Positions 29,925 to 41,514 of a DNA stretch of 64,000 bases are shown here, piece after piece (the first letter of the stretch is position 1; every line of letters starts with the position of its first letter). The position numbers and the translations under genes are program-made. The stretch covers positions 23,053,505 through 23,117,504 of the forward strand of contig CM055274.1 of assembly GCA_029237695.1 (NCBI GenBank), in the 5' to 3' direction. The notes beneath the pieces were generated by a model. That model made no database searches. It was not told the DNA's origin and worked only from the letters and a program-made list of their open reading frames with translations. Source of the stretch: Conchocele bisecta. Lineage: Eukaryota; Mollusca; Bivalvia; Lucinida; Thyasiridae.

Positions 29925-30031
29925 TCCGGGGCCGCGCGTAATGGAAGTGCCTTCATGACGTCATCACTACGCGGAAGTGCCTTCATGACGTCACTACTTC
30001 ATGATTCATGACATTCATGACGCGACCCCGG
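29925..30031. repeat. GC-rich direct and inverted repeat
   Basis: GGAAGTGCCTTCATGACGTC occurs twice, bracketed by CCGGGGCCGCG and its near inverse CGCGACCCCGG. Confidence 0.6.
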
Positions 30032-30267
30032 AATAAGCATACCGAAAATTATCTACGTGAATGGGACGATTTTATAAAAGTACTGAAAATACTGAATATA
30101 ATGCTCAAATTACATCAGTTTTTTGTTGGAAATGTAACAATAACGTTTGATCATGTCCAGCCGTGTTTGAACATGATCAAACCTTATAGTAGATTGATCA
30201 AAGAGCATACTACAATTTCGTGTGTATGTTCAGTGCTTCTCTACGGAGCCTCGAAGGGGACGTATAA

Positions 30268-30704
30268 ATAGAGAATAGTAGGTTAGTGCCGTGAATGGGA
30301 AAAAATATCCGGCAAGGCTGAAGAATTTCTTTATTTCTCATCAGAAGTATATGTTGTGACCACTCATTTGAACCGTCTCGCCGAGACGGTTCAAATGAGT
30401 GGTCACAACATATACTTTAGTTCAGACATAAGGAAAATAGATAGAGAATAATAGGTTAGTGCCGTGAATGGGAAAAAATATCTGGCAAGGCTCAGGAAAC
30501 GGGATGGGCGAGGCTCTCCCGAGCACATCCCGTTTCCGTGCCGCGCCAGATATTTTTTCCCATTCACGGCACTAACCTACTATTCTATTTATCCCGTCAA
30601 CACCTACAAATGGCTGTAAAATGCAAAAATAGTATTGACAGGATATCAAAAATGTTTCACGGCACCGTGTTTCACGGCACAAACGCACTGTGTTGACGGG
30701 ATAA
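30268..30704. mobile_element. Family B: truncated copy with nested hairpin, then complete copy
   Basis: Left fragment 30268-30319, a hairpin at 30343-30419 (TATGTTGTGACCACTCATTT arms) of the same family as 28131-28206, then a full family B element at 30441-30704. Confidence 0.7.
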
Positions 30705-30715
30705 TTATTTTTCTC

Positions 30716-30975
30716 TATTAATTCGTTCCCACGAAATAACAATTCGTTCCCTCAATTTAACAATTCGTTCCTACGAATTAACAATTCGTTCCCACGAATT
30801 AACAATTCGTTCCCTCAATTTAACAATTCATTCCCACGAAATAAGAATACGTTCCCATGGGAACGAATTGTTATATCGTGGAACGAATTTATAATCCGAG
30901 GGAACGAATTGTTAATTTGAGGGAACGAATTGTCATTTCGTGGGAACGAATTGTTAATTCGAAAGAACGGATTGT
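30716..30975. repeat. Family F inverted array, copy 2
   Basis: Repeated AACAATTCGTTCCC units inverted about a GTTCCCATGGGAAC centre at ~30855. Confidence 0.7.
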
Positions 30976-31010
30976 CGTACAGGCAGCCTTGATAACAAAA
31001 AAGAAAAAAA

Positions 31011-31215
31011 ATCATGTTTGCCTGACAAATTTGCCTTACAAACAATGTGAACATAAGTTTTCAATGACCTGACCTTGGGCGGTCGAACGTGGGTCGTACT
31101 GACAGGCTTGATAATGACAAACAAAATATAATTGCCTGACGATAAAGTTGCTTTACAAATAAGGTGAACATAAGTCCTTAGTGACCTTGGGCGGTCGGAC
31201 ATGGGTCGTATGCAA
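31011..31215. repeat. Tandem pair, ~115-bp unit
   Basis: Two copies of TTGCCTGAC...TGACCTTGGGCGGTCGRAC with ~85% similarity by eye. Confidence 0.6.
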
Positions 31216-31299
31216 AACGAAGCACCATCCCTAGATACACAGTGTGGACAAATATTATCAGAATCGATAAAGCGGCTTTTTGGACAAAATGAAAGGTGT

Positions 31300-31376
31300 T
31301 ACTAACGTACATACGTACGCACGCACACACGTACGTACGTACATGCACACACGTACGTACGTACATACGTACATGG
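31300..31376. repeat. ACGT-type microsatellite
   Basis: Runs of ACGTACGT and CACACACG. Confidence 0.85.
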
Positions 31377-31439
31377 ACTAACGCTATATCCCCTCTTGAT
31401 TATCGGCGATGCGATAATTTGCCGAACCCAGCCAGTTTC

Positions 31440-31655
31440 TGTTAACCCTTTCGACACTAGAGATCTTCCTAATATTTACAAACAGTGTATATCCCGATGA
31501 GCCGGCTCGTAACGAGCCGTCTCATCGGGATATGCACGGTTTGTGGATATTATCTGATTATTTACAAAAAAAGAAATCACTTTTCTTATTAATGCAATAA
31601 TTCAAAATTCTACATGGATGAGTCCATACCAGTTAGGGGTGAAATGGTTCAATAG
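31440..31655. repeat. Family O element
   Basis: GATGAGCCGGCTCGTAACGA palindrome and GGGGTGAAATGGTTCAA end. Confidence 0.65.
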
Positions 31656-31832
31656 TGTCCCGTGTAATATCTCACAGTCAGTAGTTCTGACAGGTTTGGA
31701 TGCCTGTGATACGTCAATAGATTGGGGGGAAATCAACTGGCATTGCACGGCGAGTCGACGTAAATGTTTCCTGTTGAAAGAAGATCCGGTAGTTTGAAGA
31801 GGTGTATGCCTTTAATACATGTATGACGATAG

Positions 31833-32180
31833 TACAGTGCAACCTCTCTTCAACAGCCACCAATGGGAAGACGCAAAACTGGCTGTTGTAGAGAGGTGGC
31901 TGTTGTAGGGCAGTTAATGCTGAATTCAATTTTGGCGACCGCAGTTTATTTTTTTCTCGATAATTCTCATCAAAAACATGCTTTGGCAACATTTTAGAAT
32001 CTAAAATGCTGTCAAAACATGTTTTTATTGAGAAAGAAAGCAGAAGCAACAGCAGACGACAATGTTCGTGCTCAGCAGTCTAAGGGTTACAGAGGAGTAT
32101 CCATTTGGGATATAAAATAGCGACTGTTATAGAGAGGGTGTTGTTGTAGAGAGGTGGCCGTTCGGGGAGGTTCGACTGTA
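31833..32180. mobile_element. Family D pogo/Tigger-like MITE, copy 1
   Basis: Ends TACAGTGCAACCTCTCTTCA and GGGGAGGTTCGACTGTA; repeated GAGAGGTGGCTGTTG motifs inside; central part has AAAACATG arms as in the element at 14640. Confidence 0.7.
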
Positions 32181-32489
32181 CCTGTTTCAAGTCAAATATA
32201 TGTATGTACGCTGTATGTTGTGATATGACAACATTGTGACTTATTTGCGGTCTTATAACCTGAAATCACAGGTTCTTGCAGTACGTTTCATAGTTTGGTG
32301 TTTTATGGGTTTTTTATTTCGGTATATCTGGTGGTTTGGGTGCATTGTTACCAGAATACAATTTACGTCACCTCCCACGAATTGCACGTATAACTAGATA
32401 GTTTGATAGTATAAAATGGGCCAGAAAGTTCGGAACGGTGATTGTGTGGATAATTGGCGATTTCAGTCGTGTGTAGCGTTTGAGCATTA
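32181..32489. other. No gene seen
   Basis: Unassigned AT-rich sequence. Confidence 0.45.
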
Positions 32490-32697
32490 GTACAGTGAAA
32501 CCTCTCTAAACCGGAAACACTGTACATCTCTGTGTTGGTAATTTTGTAGGGTTTCTTTGTCACTTATCTCCGATCGTAATATCTGTTCGTGATCGCAAAG
32601 TATGAATCCGTGTCTTTGGGTGGCCATATGCCTGATTTACACTGGAACCTCTTTAAACCGTACACCCTGGAACCGGTTTAGAGAGGTTCCGCTGTAG
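32490..32697. repeat. Family C fragment (32490-32518) and short copy (32638-32697)
   Basis: TACAGTGAAACCTCTCTAAA left end alone, then a complete but shortened palindrome with an ACCCTGGAACCGG centre. Confidence 0.6.
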
Positions 32698-33010
32698 TTG
32701 CACATACGTTTGTAAATTACCCAAAAACCAACGAAATCCACCAAAATATACCCAAATCCACCAAAATACCTGACCATCTGTTCAAATACCTGTGCATGAA
32801 ATTTCCGCTGGATTCTATGTATAATTAGGGAAATCGTGATCAGGTGTGCTTGTGACTGGAGAAATTGGGCTTATGTGTTTTGGGACCAGTGTAGATTACG
32901 AATAGCCACGCATTGTGATGAGAATCCGCATCGTTCGCCGTTCCGTGAATGAAACACCCATGATGTATCGAATAAGGAATACAATATAGGGTAAACTGTA
33001 TTGTAATTTT
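32698..33010. other. No gene seen
   Basis: Contains short direct repeats of AAATCCACCAAAATA near 32735-32770; otherwise unassigned. Confidence 0.45.
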
Positions 33011-33213
33011 GAAATTTGCGGCGTATATCAGAAAATGATAGGTCGGAAAATCTGTTTAATGGCTCCGCTAGCACTTATGTCGTTTTTGCGAAGAATCGAT
33101 TTCCGTGTCTCTGACAGGGAAATCGATTCTTCGCAAAAACGACATAAGTGCTAGCGGAGCCATTAAACATGTTTTCCGACCTATCATTTTCTGATATAAA
33201 CCGCAAATTTCCG
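33011..33213. repeat. Long hairpin with ~95-bp arms
   Basis: Arms run from TCAGAAAATGATAGGTCGGA to the centre near 33112. The inner 50 bp (ATGTCGTTTTTGCGAAGAAT) are also the core of family J. Confidence 0.8.
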
Positions 33214-34649
33214 CTAGACCCATTTCTAATGAACTCCTTTACGACTGGTGTAGGAATACATATTGAAATAATTTGCGACCGTTCATCAACAATGACATAC
33301 CTGTAATGTATGACCTTCAGCCAATCAGATTGCGTGATATTTATAGAGTGCATTATAAATCGTTGTCAGGTTACTTGCGTGTGTTATTTGATCAGGAGCT
33401 ACACTGGTCACAAATCCCATAAACCCCATTGTTGGTGTCATAGACACACTTCGCGTCCATTGTTCACCGAGTTAATTACGTGTGTGATTGCATACTATAT
33501 ACGGGTACTAATGATAATGGGTATTGCGGTGTATATCGTAGGGTGTTGCTGATTTCCGGCTGTGACTGCAGAAATAGGGCTTATGGAAGTTATCACCAGC
33601 TAAGCTTCTGAGCATCCAGTGCAGTCCCATGGCACGGAGCTATGCTGTTTGTTATAAGTGGCTTATGTGTACATGTATATCCTGATCAGACTGTACGAAT
33701 CCACAGGCTGATCTGGATATAGACTGTTCGCAAAATACATATGCCTCATTTCTCCAGTCACCGCCATATAGGCCATGGGCCAAATATGGAAACCCTCCCC
33801 CCCCCCCCCCCCCCCCCTCCCCCCCCGCCCCCCCCCCTGGTACATAAGCAGACATATTTTTCTGATAACTATAATCAATTACGAGTATAATGCAACTTGT
33901 CTGCGCTCTGTAACCCGCTGGATGAATGTATGGCACCATTTTGAAGTATACCACCCAATCACACTTTTTGTAAAAATGTGACAAAATTATATTGTTAAAC
34001 ACGGAAACTGCTGTTGTTTTGCAGGTTTTGAGAGATGTTTATAGCAATACTTTGCATTTAAGTAGAATTTAGGACCGTCCGGTCCTTTTAAGCAAATATT
34101 TTGCATATTTAATTACCCCACCCACTCCATTTCAATGGTAGCACATGTATTGCCACACATCTCTTCCCATACGGTATTTATAAATTGTAGCTATGGAAAA
34201 TATACATGCATGTGCTCATGAAACATGTGCAAACTTTAGTTCCTGTTCTTCTTATGCTTACTGCACATGATGCTAAGTTAACCACAACTGAATTTGAAAC
34301 CGCTACCCCACCCACTAAATCTACAATGTACATTTTACACATATTGAGTTTCATTAGCTGTCTCCACTTACATTTACTTTTAACTGGTACATATGAAGTC
34401 AACTACTTCAACATGACACTGGCGTCATTGCATACACAAAAATATCGTGAGTTGTCATGATGAAAGTGCATGGAGTGAAGTATGTATAGCAGCAAGTGTG
34501 AAGAAAAAAAGAATTTCCCCACATTATCGGGCAAGAAATGATTCGATATTTACAACAAGATCAATGCTATATTGTGAAATAGAACATGTTAAATGTGAGC
34601 ATCGATATAATGCACAACAACAGTTATAGACATGCGTATACTGATTTGC
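33214..34649. other. No gene seen; family N fragment and C-tract
   Basis: Family N piece at ~33675-33770, a nearly pure ~40-bp C-tract at 33798-33838, and unassigned AT-rich sequence to 34649. Confidence 0.45.
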
Positions 34650-35460
34650 GTATGCTTATACAACAAGGTAATTAATTTTCAATCAAGGTTTGAAGCATCG
34701 CGCCTGTGGCGGGGACAATCCCCACATCATCAAGTAAGAAACTATTAATTATTTGCATCATCACATCAAATATGGTTCATGAAATAATTAACATATACAT
34801 AGCATCACATATATATAGACATACATACATACATACAGTTACATAATTTGTCCAGGGCTTTCATTGTTCTTGATTTGTGCATGATTATACAAGGTAATTA
34901 ATTTTGAATCAAAGTTTGAAGCATCGCGCCTATGGCGGTGACAATCCCCACAACATCAGGTAAGAAACTATTCATTATTTGCATCGTCACATCAAATATG
35001 GTTCATAAAATCATTAACATATACATAGCATCAGACACATACACACATACACACATACATACAGTTACATAATGTGTCCAGGGCTTTCAGTGTTCTTGAT
35101 TTGTGCATGATTATACAACAAGGTAATTAATTTTCACTCAGGATTGAAAGCCTCGATACCAGGTAAGACATATTTCGATATTTACAATAACAGATGAAAT
35201 AAAATATGGTACACAATATCATTCATATCAGCATATTCATACATAATGTGTCCGGTGCATTCGTTGTTCTTGATTCACGTATGGTTGGTTACAACAAAGT
35301 AATTCATTTTCAATCAGGTTCGGAAGCATCGCACCTGTGGCGGAGTCAATACCCATGGCATCAGGTACGAAACTCTTAGATATTTTCTGACATCAACAGT
35401 GCTCAGGTATTATCCTAACATGCTGTACAAATCGTAGATACATATCTAGTGAATCCGGCT
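34650..35460. repeat. Tandem array of ~180-230-bp units with exon-like 45-bp cassettes
   Basis: Cassettes lie at ~34689-34733, 34914-34958, a shortened one at 35141-35155 and 35319-35365. Each is bounded by AG and GTAAG/GTACG, and the three long ones share one open frame with the pattern KHR-x-C/Y-GG-x-N-x-H. Between them lie (CATA)n tracts and TTCTTGATTTGTGCATGATT. Confidence 0.6.
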
Positions 35461-35473
35461 TAAGAGAAGCAAC

Positions 35474-37003
35474 CTAGTCATATGCTTCATCCGCATCAAA
35501 CATGCTATCTAGTAAGCTGTCGGGCTCATGGGCATTTGTTTCATCAACATCCACCGTATCCACTTCTTCCTCTTCTTCTACCAGTAGATCTATCATTTCA
35601 GTTGGCAGGTAATCCCCCTCTGTCCATATTTGCACTCTAGTGTTCCGTTTATGACCTCCCACCCACGGCCATTTGGTGGCGGTATGCATACATTCGATTG
35701 GTCAGTGCTGCACCAAATGAGGGTTTGGTGATTAGCTCTCATTATATACATTCTCAACAATGACCTGCATGGTGGCAGAATGCTAAGATCAGCGCCATTG
35801 TAACTTGACAGCAGCTCTCCCGACTTGGGACTGAACTTTTGCAGGAATAGCTCCATGCGCAGTTTGTTTATGTCTGTAATACTAGTACTAGTACTCCTGT
35901 ACATCACACACACAAAGTGTTCAAGGTCTTCGAAGAGTTGTGGTTCTACAGAAGGGGACAAACCCAACTGCATGAATGTATCAGTGAATTTCTGGGTGCT
36001 TCTGAAGTAGTTTTAGCGGTGTCACCTTTCCACGACGAACGAAAGCACTCGTGCTGTCACAGCCGATGAATGCATGAAGTGCTGGCAATGCCAAAACACA
36101 GCTGCGTACCAACCTCAGCAATGATACCGTGTATGTCAAGCAGTCGTCGTGTTTGTTGCCGACACGGTGTCAAACAGCACACGCTGTTTCACCAGCTGTG
36201 TAAACCTGAGTAACAGTACTAGTACAAACACGTCGGTATCTGGAGATCTGACAACAATTGTATTGTTCTCCGATAAATGCGATGCATGGTGCAAACAATG
36301 CAATACCAGTCGTGTGTCTGCTTCCTCTTGTGACAAATTCAGTTCTTCTATTTCGTCAGTGTGTGTTGATATGCCATACATACTAGTAATTTGACGCATT
36401 TGGTTTCACACACAAACACAAGTGTTCTTCCTTTCACCTTGTGTGTGTATATTTATCTTGCATCCATTCATTAAGTAGGAGTTTTCATAATTGTGTCTTG
36501 TTGACATCGTTCGAGAGGAACTGCTTCCAGTCACGTGGAACATTTGTCAGCGGTCCCTTGATCAAGTAGGTATTTGTGGTAACTCTTCGTTGTCGTTCAT
36601 TGGTTTTAATTGACAGAGGATGGTACGTGTTTGTTACAAAATCCACGCGTTCTGCTTTCGGCATTTGGTGATATAGACTCTCCGCCAGATCTGCAAATGT
36701 GTTAGGCAAAGCAGTTTGCATATGTAGAATTGCATTTCCGTCAATGATGTAGCTCACCTGTTCTAGCGGAGGCCTGTAAACCATATGCGTCTGCCCTTCC
36801 AGTTGGTGCATCAATTTCGCTTTGTCAGTCCTTGCCGGTGATCCATCAGCTGTTGCAAACGACCATGGAACTGGACCTAACGGGTAACTGAAGACCTTAG
36901 CCATGTCAATGTTGTTCCCGAGTGCAATGGAAACGAGCTGTCCAAATACATTCCGTTCTGCTACTAGTTCCTTTGACATTCGCTGTGAACTCGTAAGTGT
37001 CAC
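35474..37003 (-). pseudogene. Decayed gene of a repetitive invertebrate protein family with FEN1/PIN-like nuclease signature
   Basis: Pieces in several frames line up in order: 36485-37003 (PLGPVPWSFATADG, then IIDGNA with Asp near 36742, RVDFVTNTYHP, PRDWKQFL); 36136-36399 (QEEADTRLVLH near 36330 and VVRSPDTDVFVL near 36246); a third-frame stretch at ~36003-36090 (GCDSTSAFVRRGK); and 35593-35973 plus 35474-35689 (LPPCRSLLRM, GRGWEV, acidic tail). A TGA at 36485-36487 and other stops break it. IDGNA, EADTR and SPDTD resemble the acidic triad of FEN1/PIN nucleases; that assignment is inference. I recognise the family as multicopy in invertebrate genomes but cannot say whether it belongs to a transposon or the host. 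Confidence 0.65.
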
Positions 37004-37369
37004 CGATTTTGCAAGCGTTGCAAATGTTTTGAGTTTTTGTTGCTTTATTGGCGCATGGAAGCTGGCAGATCTTTCTACAAACAGACTTCAGTCTGCACCT
37101 GGCAGCTAATTTGTGACGTTGACTGACAAAATGTACCGAAATACATTTGAGACCAGCGTAACGCCAGATGTGACAGTATGATAATGGCACATGCTGTTTC
37201 GCTACTTCAATCTATATTATGAAGTGTCATTTCTATTGAATATCTTAGATCCAGAACAGGCTGCATTTCAATACATGTGTAAGTCAAGACATCCATAGGT
37301 CGCATATGTCATAAGATTAGGCCATGGGCCAAATATGGAAAACTTACCCCTGCGTAAAACATACTTTAT

Positions 37370-37935
37370 ATTACGCAATTGCCATGTATATTGATATTTC
37401 ATCACATGGCATTAATTTGCGGTGTAAAAAGTGGTTCAAATGCCACTTATCATCAGTTAACATGGAAAATTGTTAACATAGACAATTGTTGAAAAAACGC
37501 CCTTTTTGGCGGCCATTTTGAAAATTTCCACCATTTATATCATGCTGTTAAGTCAATATGTATTACATAATTGATATGCATTATTGAATGCATTACAAGG
37601 TATAAGTTACAATGTTTAATAGCGGTTCCAATAACACTTAACAGCAGTTACAGTGCAAACTTTTCGCAAAAACACACTTTTTAGCGGCCATTTTGAAAAT
37701 GGCGGCCATTTGGTAAAAGAAATTGATTTTGAATGTATCACACACTTATATTCAATTAGGGAGTAGATAAGAACGATTTAGAAAATTTAAATCGGTCCTA
37801 ATACCGGTTAACAGGCGATAAAGCTAGTCCTGTAAACCAAAACAATTGTTTTTGACGGCCATCTTGGAAAATGGCCGCCATTTGTTCATCCAGCGGCTTT
37901 TTAATGGCAGACCTTCTGGAATGACAGACAATTGA
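37370..37935. repeat. Tandem ~175-bp repeats with GCGGCCATTTTGAAAA core
   Basis: The core GCGGCCATTTTGAAAA or close variant occurs at ~37510, 37685 and 37856, spaced ~175 bp, and is itself nearly palindromic (ATGGCGGCCAT). Confidence 0.65.
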
Positions 37936-38029
37936 CTACTGAATTTGAAAATCATAGTGGCGTTATGTACCACAGGGGGGGGAGGGGGGGGGGGTATTGG
38001 TGGCCCAAAGACTAATAGTTCTGTAGCCG

Positions 38030-38329
38030 AGTTCACGAAAGTTGCTATGCATACTTATCTAGCTAAGTATACGTTGATGGAGTAATAATTTATTTTTCCC
38101 GAAATGCATTATTTCATATACATGTAGAACTAATGACTGCATATATTTGATGATTAAAATATGCAGAATTATTATACTGCATTTATTACATTATCACAGC
38201 CAAAATGGCTGTGATAATGTAATACATTCGGTATAATAATTTGATCAGAAAATATTTTATTTAAATTTATTCTTAAATTGAAAATTTCTCTCCCAAAATA
38301 TACTTAGCAAGATAAGTATACTTTGAAAT
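38030..38329. repeat. Family M element, copy 1
   Basis: GCATACTTATCTAGCTAAGT ends inverted at right, centre TTATCACAGCCAAAATGGCT hairpin. Confidence 0.7.
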
Positions 38330-38427
38330 ACTGGTTACATCGGCTACATGAGCAGTGGCGTACTGGTTACATCGGCTACATGAGCAGTGGCGTACTGGTT
38401 ATATCGGCTACATGAGCAGTGGCGTTC
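38330..38427. repeat. Three tandem 32-bp units
   Basis: TACTGGTTACATCGGCTACA plus TGAGCAGTGGCG, three almost identical copies abutting family M. Confidence 0.85.
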
Positions 38428-38684
38428 TTATTGTTCGCCCACCCTCGAACGTGTAACTATGTACTTAGTTGCAAAAACATAACACCACATTCACTCCCGT
38501 ACTGTCCGTCACCGTTATGAGCCGAACATGATAAACTTGGTATCAGAAGACACTAGTCTGGTAAAATACTTTGGTTGCGAACGTATTTTTATCGTCACGT
38601 ATTAAATGTTATACGCACGTGTGTTTAGGTCCACAGTCACCACTAACCAATGACCACACATTTTTCCATTCTCTGCTATTTCAA

Positions 38685-39046
38685 TATAGGAATGAATGGC
38701 CTTTTTGTGGAATTTATCGGGGTATAAACTTGGAAAAGTCGCGGGAATACTGGACGAAGGCCGGAAGGCCTCGTCCAGTATTCCCGCGACTTTTCCAAGT
38801 TTATATCCCCGATAAATTCCACAAAAATGCCATTCATTCCTTATAATTCCAGCATTTGAAATAAATTCATCAAGAAAATGTGTTTATTTTCCGTTTTCTT
38901 AAGAATCATTTTAACTGCGCCTCACGGTCACGGAAAGTAGTTCGGCGTGGGAGTTTACTGGGATATAAATTGTGGGCAGAGATTTGCTACGGGCCAATCA
39001 AATGTTAGGGAATTGTGTAAATATGTTTGTGCTGGAATTATTTTTT
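38685..39046. repeat. Family K element, copy 2
   Basis: Hairpin arms GGTATAAACTTGGAAAAGTC around a short GGCCGGAAGGCC-like centre, then a conserved right half. Confidence 0.75.
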
Positions 39047-39512
39047 CGCATGGACGTTGTGGTACATATTTTCCCATAATATGCTCCCATTGAGCTCTGC
39101 TCTGGATATTCACTAATTAAAATATAGGTTTAATTATTGCTATGAAAGATAAATTAATTAATCTCACCTTGGTGGTGGCGCAAAAAGTCAGAGGCTGGAA
39201 TTGAAACCGCCTCACATGACAGACATGTTCCGAATTACAAAATAATTCGAAAGCCTATGCTTGAGACTGATGTAAATGAGACATTAGCATGCCTGTGAAT
39301 TAATGTATTGCATCAATTGTCCGGTTTCTGCAAGCAAAGAGTCTCTATGGGATAACACATCTGGCTTATGTTGTTAACGTACTACTGTTGACACTGCGCA
39401 TGAATATCTGATGATTCAGTGTGGTTAAACTGTTATCGAAGTCGATGAAGTAGTGAATTTAGTTTGTACACTATTCTATTTACTGATGAAAGAAATGTAA
39501 TGTATACGGTGG
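39047..39512. repeat. Family W sequence, copy 1
   Basis: Shares CACTAATTAAAATATAGGTT and GCGCATGAATAT segments with 41515-42330; no clear ends. Confidence 0.5.
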
Positions 39513-39915
39513 CAGGGCTCCAGATAAGGAATTAGTAATTGAGTATTTTCACTCCATCATATCTGAAGCAATTGGGTATTTCAATATTTTAATTGGGTAG
39601 CATAAAATCACACTACTGTTTACACATCAACAGGCAGTAATTATTGAATAGTTTGCTTTGAAATGAAAATATGTCTTGGCATTTCATTAGAATTGTCTCC
39701 TTGGAGACAATTCTAATGAAATACCAATATGTGTTTTCATGGAAAATAAGAAAAATATGCTATATTTGTGGTCTGTTTATTGTTTTATGTAGCATGATAA
39801 AGGTACAAAAAAAATGTTATTGCTTTTTGATACTCCATACTTCTGATTTCAATTGGGTTTTTGGCAATTTTAATTGGGTATTTACGCAAATACGCAGCTT
39901 ATCTGGAGCCCTGCG
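39513..39915. repeat. Family X element, copy 1 (~400 bp)
   Basis: Terminal inverted repeat GGCAGGGCTCCAGATAA / TTATCTGGAGCCCTGC, repeated AATTGGGTA motifs and a central AATTGTCTCCTTGGAGACAA hairpin. Confidence 0.75.
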
Positions 39916-40074
39916 GTGGTATATTATATTTCTGCAATCTATTTAATATGATGTCCTCTTACATGCAATTAATGTTGCTGCACTCCGCGACGGCGTAAAA
40001 TGATTCACGTCGAAAAGTGCACCGGTTTCCTGACGAGATACCACTTTCGTCTAGTACATATGTAACAACCGCCT

Positions 40075-40210
40075 GTGATTATTCATTCCATGAATATCAA
40101 TGTCTCCGAACATCTATTGGCAATCCGAATCGCATTGAAGCAAATTGTTGTCTGAGCCTGAGCTGTAGCACAAAAGGCTCAGCCAATAAAGCTGCTTGAC
40201 TGCAAGAACA
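40075..40210. repeat. Family P fragment
   Basis: CATCTATTGGCAATCCGAAT and GTCTGAGCCTGAGCTGTAGC. Confidence 0.55.
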
Positions 40211-40522
40211 GTATTCAATATGTTGACAGACATTAATCGACAAATGGCAATATTAACACATGCGATAATGTATCTCCCGGACGTGATTTGAGAAATGTAC
40301 CGAATATGCGAGTATATAATCCGTATAATTTCACAGACTACGTCATCAAGGAAATGGAGTGCGTGGTTAACCTCCATTTTGACAACCTGTTCTTGTATAA
40401 TAATTATAACTAGCCATGAGGAGAACGTACTGATTGACTCTTTGATGTTTATAGGCTGTAAAAATTGTTCTTTAATTTAATTATTGTATTTTTAAGTATT
40501 GTCATAAAACAATATATTAATA

Positions 40523-40595
40523 TACGGTGGAACATCTCTAAATCGGACACCCTGGGATATCCCCAGGGTGTCCGGATTAGAGATGTTCCACTGTA
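40523..40595. mobile_element. Family C palindromic MITE
   Basis: TACGGTGGAACATCTCTAAA arm and complementary end, GGGATATCCC centre. Confidence 0.75.
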
Positions 40596-40599
40596 ATTC

Positions 40600-40913
40600 A
40601 GGGGTCTATTTCATCAACATTGCAAAGTATACTTTCCTAGCAAAGTATACTTTGAGGGAGAAATTTTCAATTTTAGAATAAATTTATTAATTTTTATTAT
40701 ACTGAATTTATTACATTATCACAGCCAATTTTGGCTGTGATAATGTAATATATTCAGTATAATAATTCTGCATAGTTTTAATCATCATATATATGCAATT
40801 GTTAGTTCTGCATGAAATAATGCATATCGGGAAAATCAATGATTGCCCCCTCAAAGTATACTTTGCTAGGAAAGTATACTTTGCAATTTTGATGAAATCG
40901 GCTACAGGCAAAT
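40600..40913. repeat. Family M element, copy 2
   Basis: Repeated AAAGTATACTTTCCTAGC ends and TTATCACAGCCAATTTTGGC centre. Confidence 0.7.
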
Positions 40914-41098
40914 GACCACTCCAAGACACACGTGTGTACTGTACGATCATGAACATGCATTATAATCGGAAAAAGCTACAATTAAATACATCAGATGTAA
41001 GCATACAAATGTTTACTGGGTGTCTGGTTTAGAGAGGTTATATTGTATTGTATTACCTAAATATCCAAGCCATATACCACATAGTTGGCTATTCTCTG

Positions 41099-41477
41099 CT
41101 ACAGTGCAACCTCTCTACAGCAGCCACTCATGGGAAGAAGCAAAACTGGCTGTTATAGTGAGGTGGCTGTTGTAGGGAGGTTAACGCTGGATCAAATTAT
41201 GTCGTCTGGTGTTTATTAATTTTCTTCGATAATTCTCAACAAATACATGCTTTGACAGCGTTTTAGAATCATTTCCAATGGAAATGATTCTAAAGTGCTA
41301 TCAAAACATGTTTTTATTGAGAAAGAAGGCAAAAGCAACAGCAGACAACACTTTTCGTGTTCAGCAGTTTAAGGGTTAGATATAGAGGAAATCATCCATT
41401 TGGGATATAAAATAGGCGGCTGTTATGGAGAGGGTGTTGTTGTAGAGAGGTGGCCGTTCGGGGAGGTTCGACTGTAC
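41099..41477. mobile_element. Family D pogo/Tigger-like MITE, copy 2
   Basis: Full-length; ends ACAGTGCAACCTCTCTACAG and GAGGTTCGACTGTA; internal hairpin AATCATTTCCAATGGAAATG. Confidence 0.75.
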
Positions 41478-41514
41478 TTCATTTTTAATATGGATGGTGT
41501 GGAACCTACATGCA

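Noticed and set aside
28809..31072. ORFs in the ATTCGTTCCC arrays giving peptide repeats such as IRSHE and NSFPR
   Set aside because: They arise from the DNA repeat units read through; present on both strands and of no consistent length.
33652..34002. Gly-rich ORF over the C-tract
   Set aside because: Product of a poly(C)/poly(G) tract, length of which is probably unreliable in the assembly.
38330..38427. Three regular 32-bp repeats resembling a CRISPR array
   Set aside because: The units are contiguous without spacers and the context is animal DNA; a simple tandem repeat.
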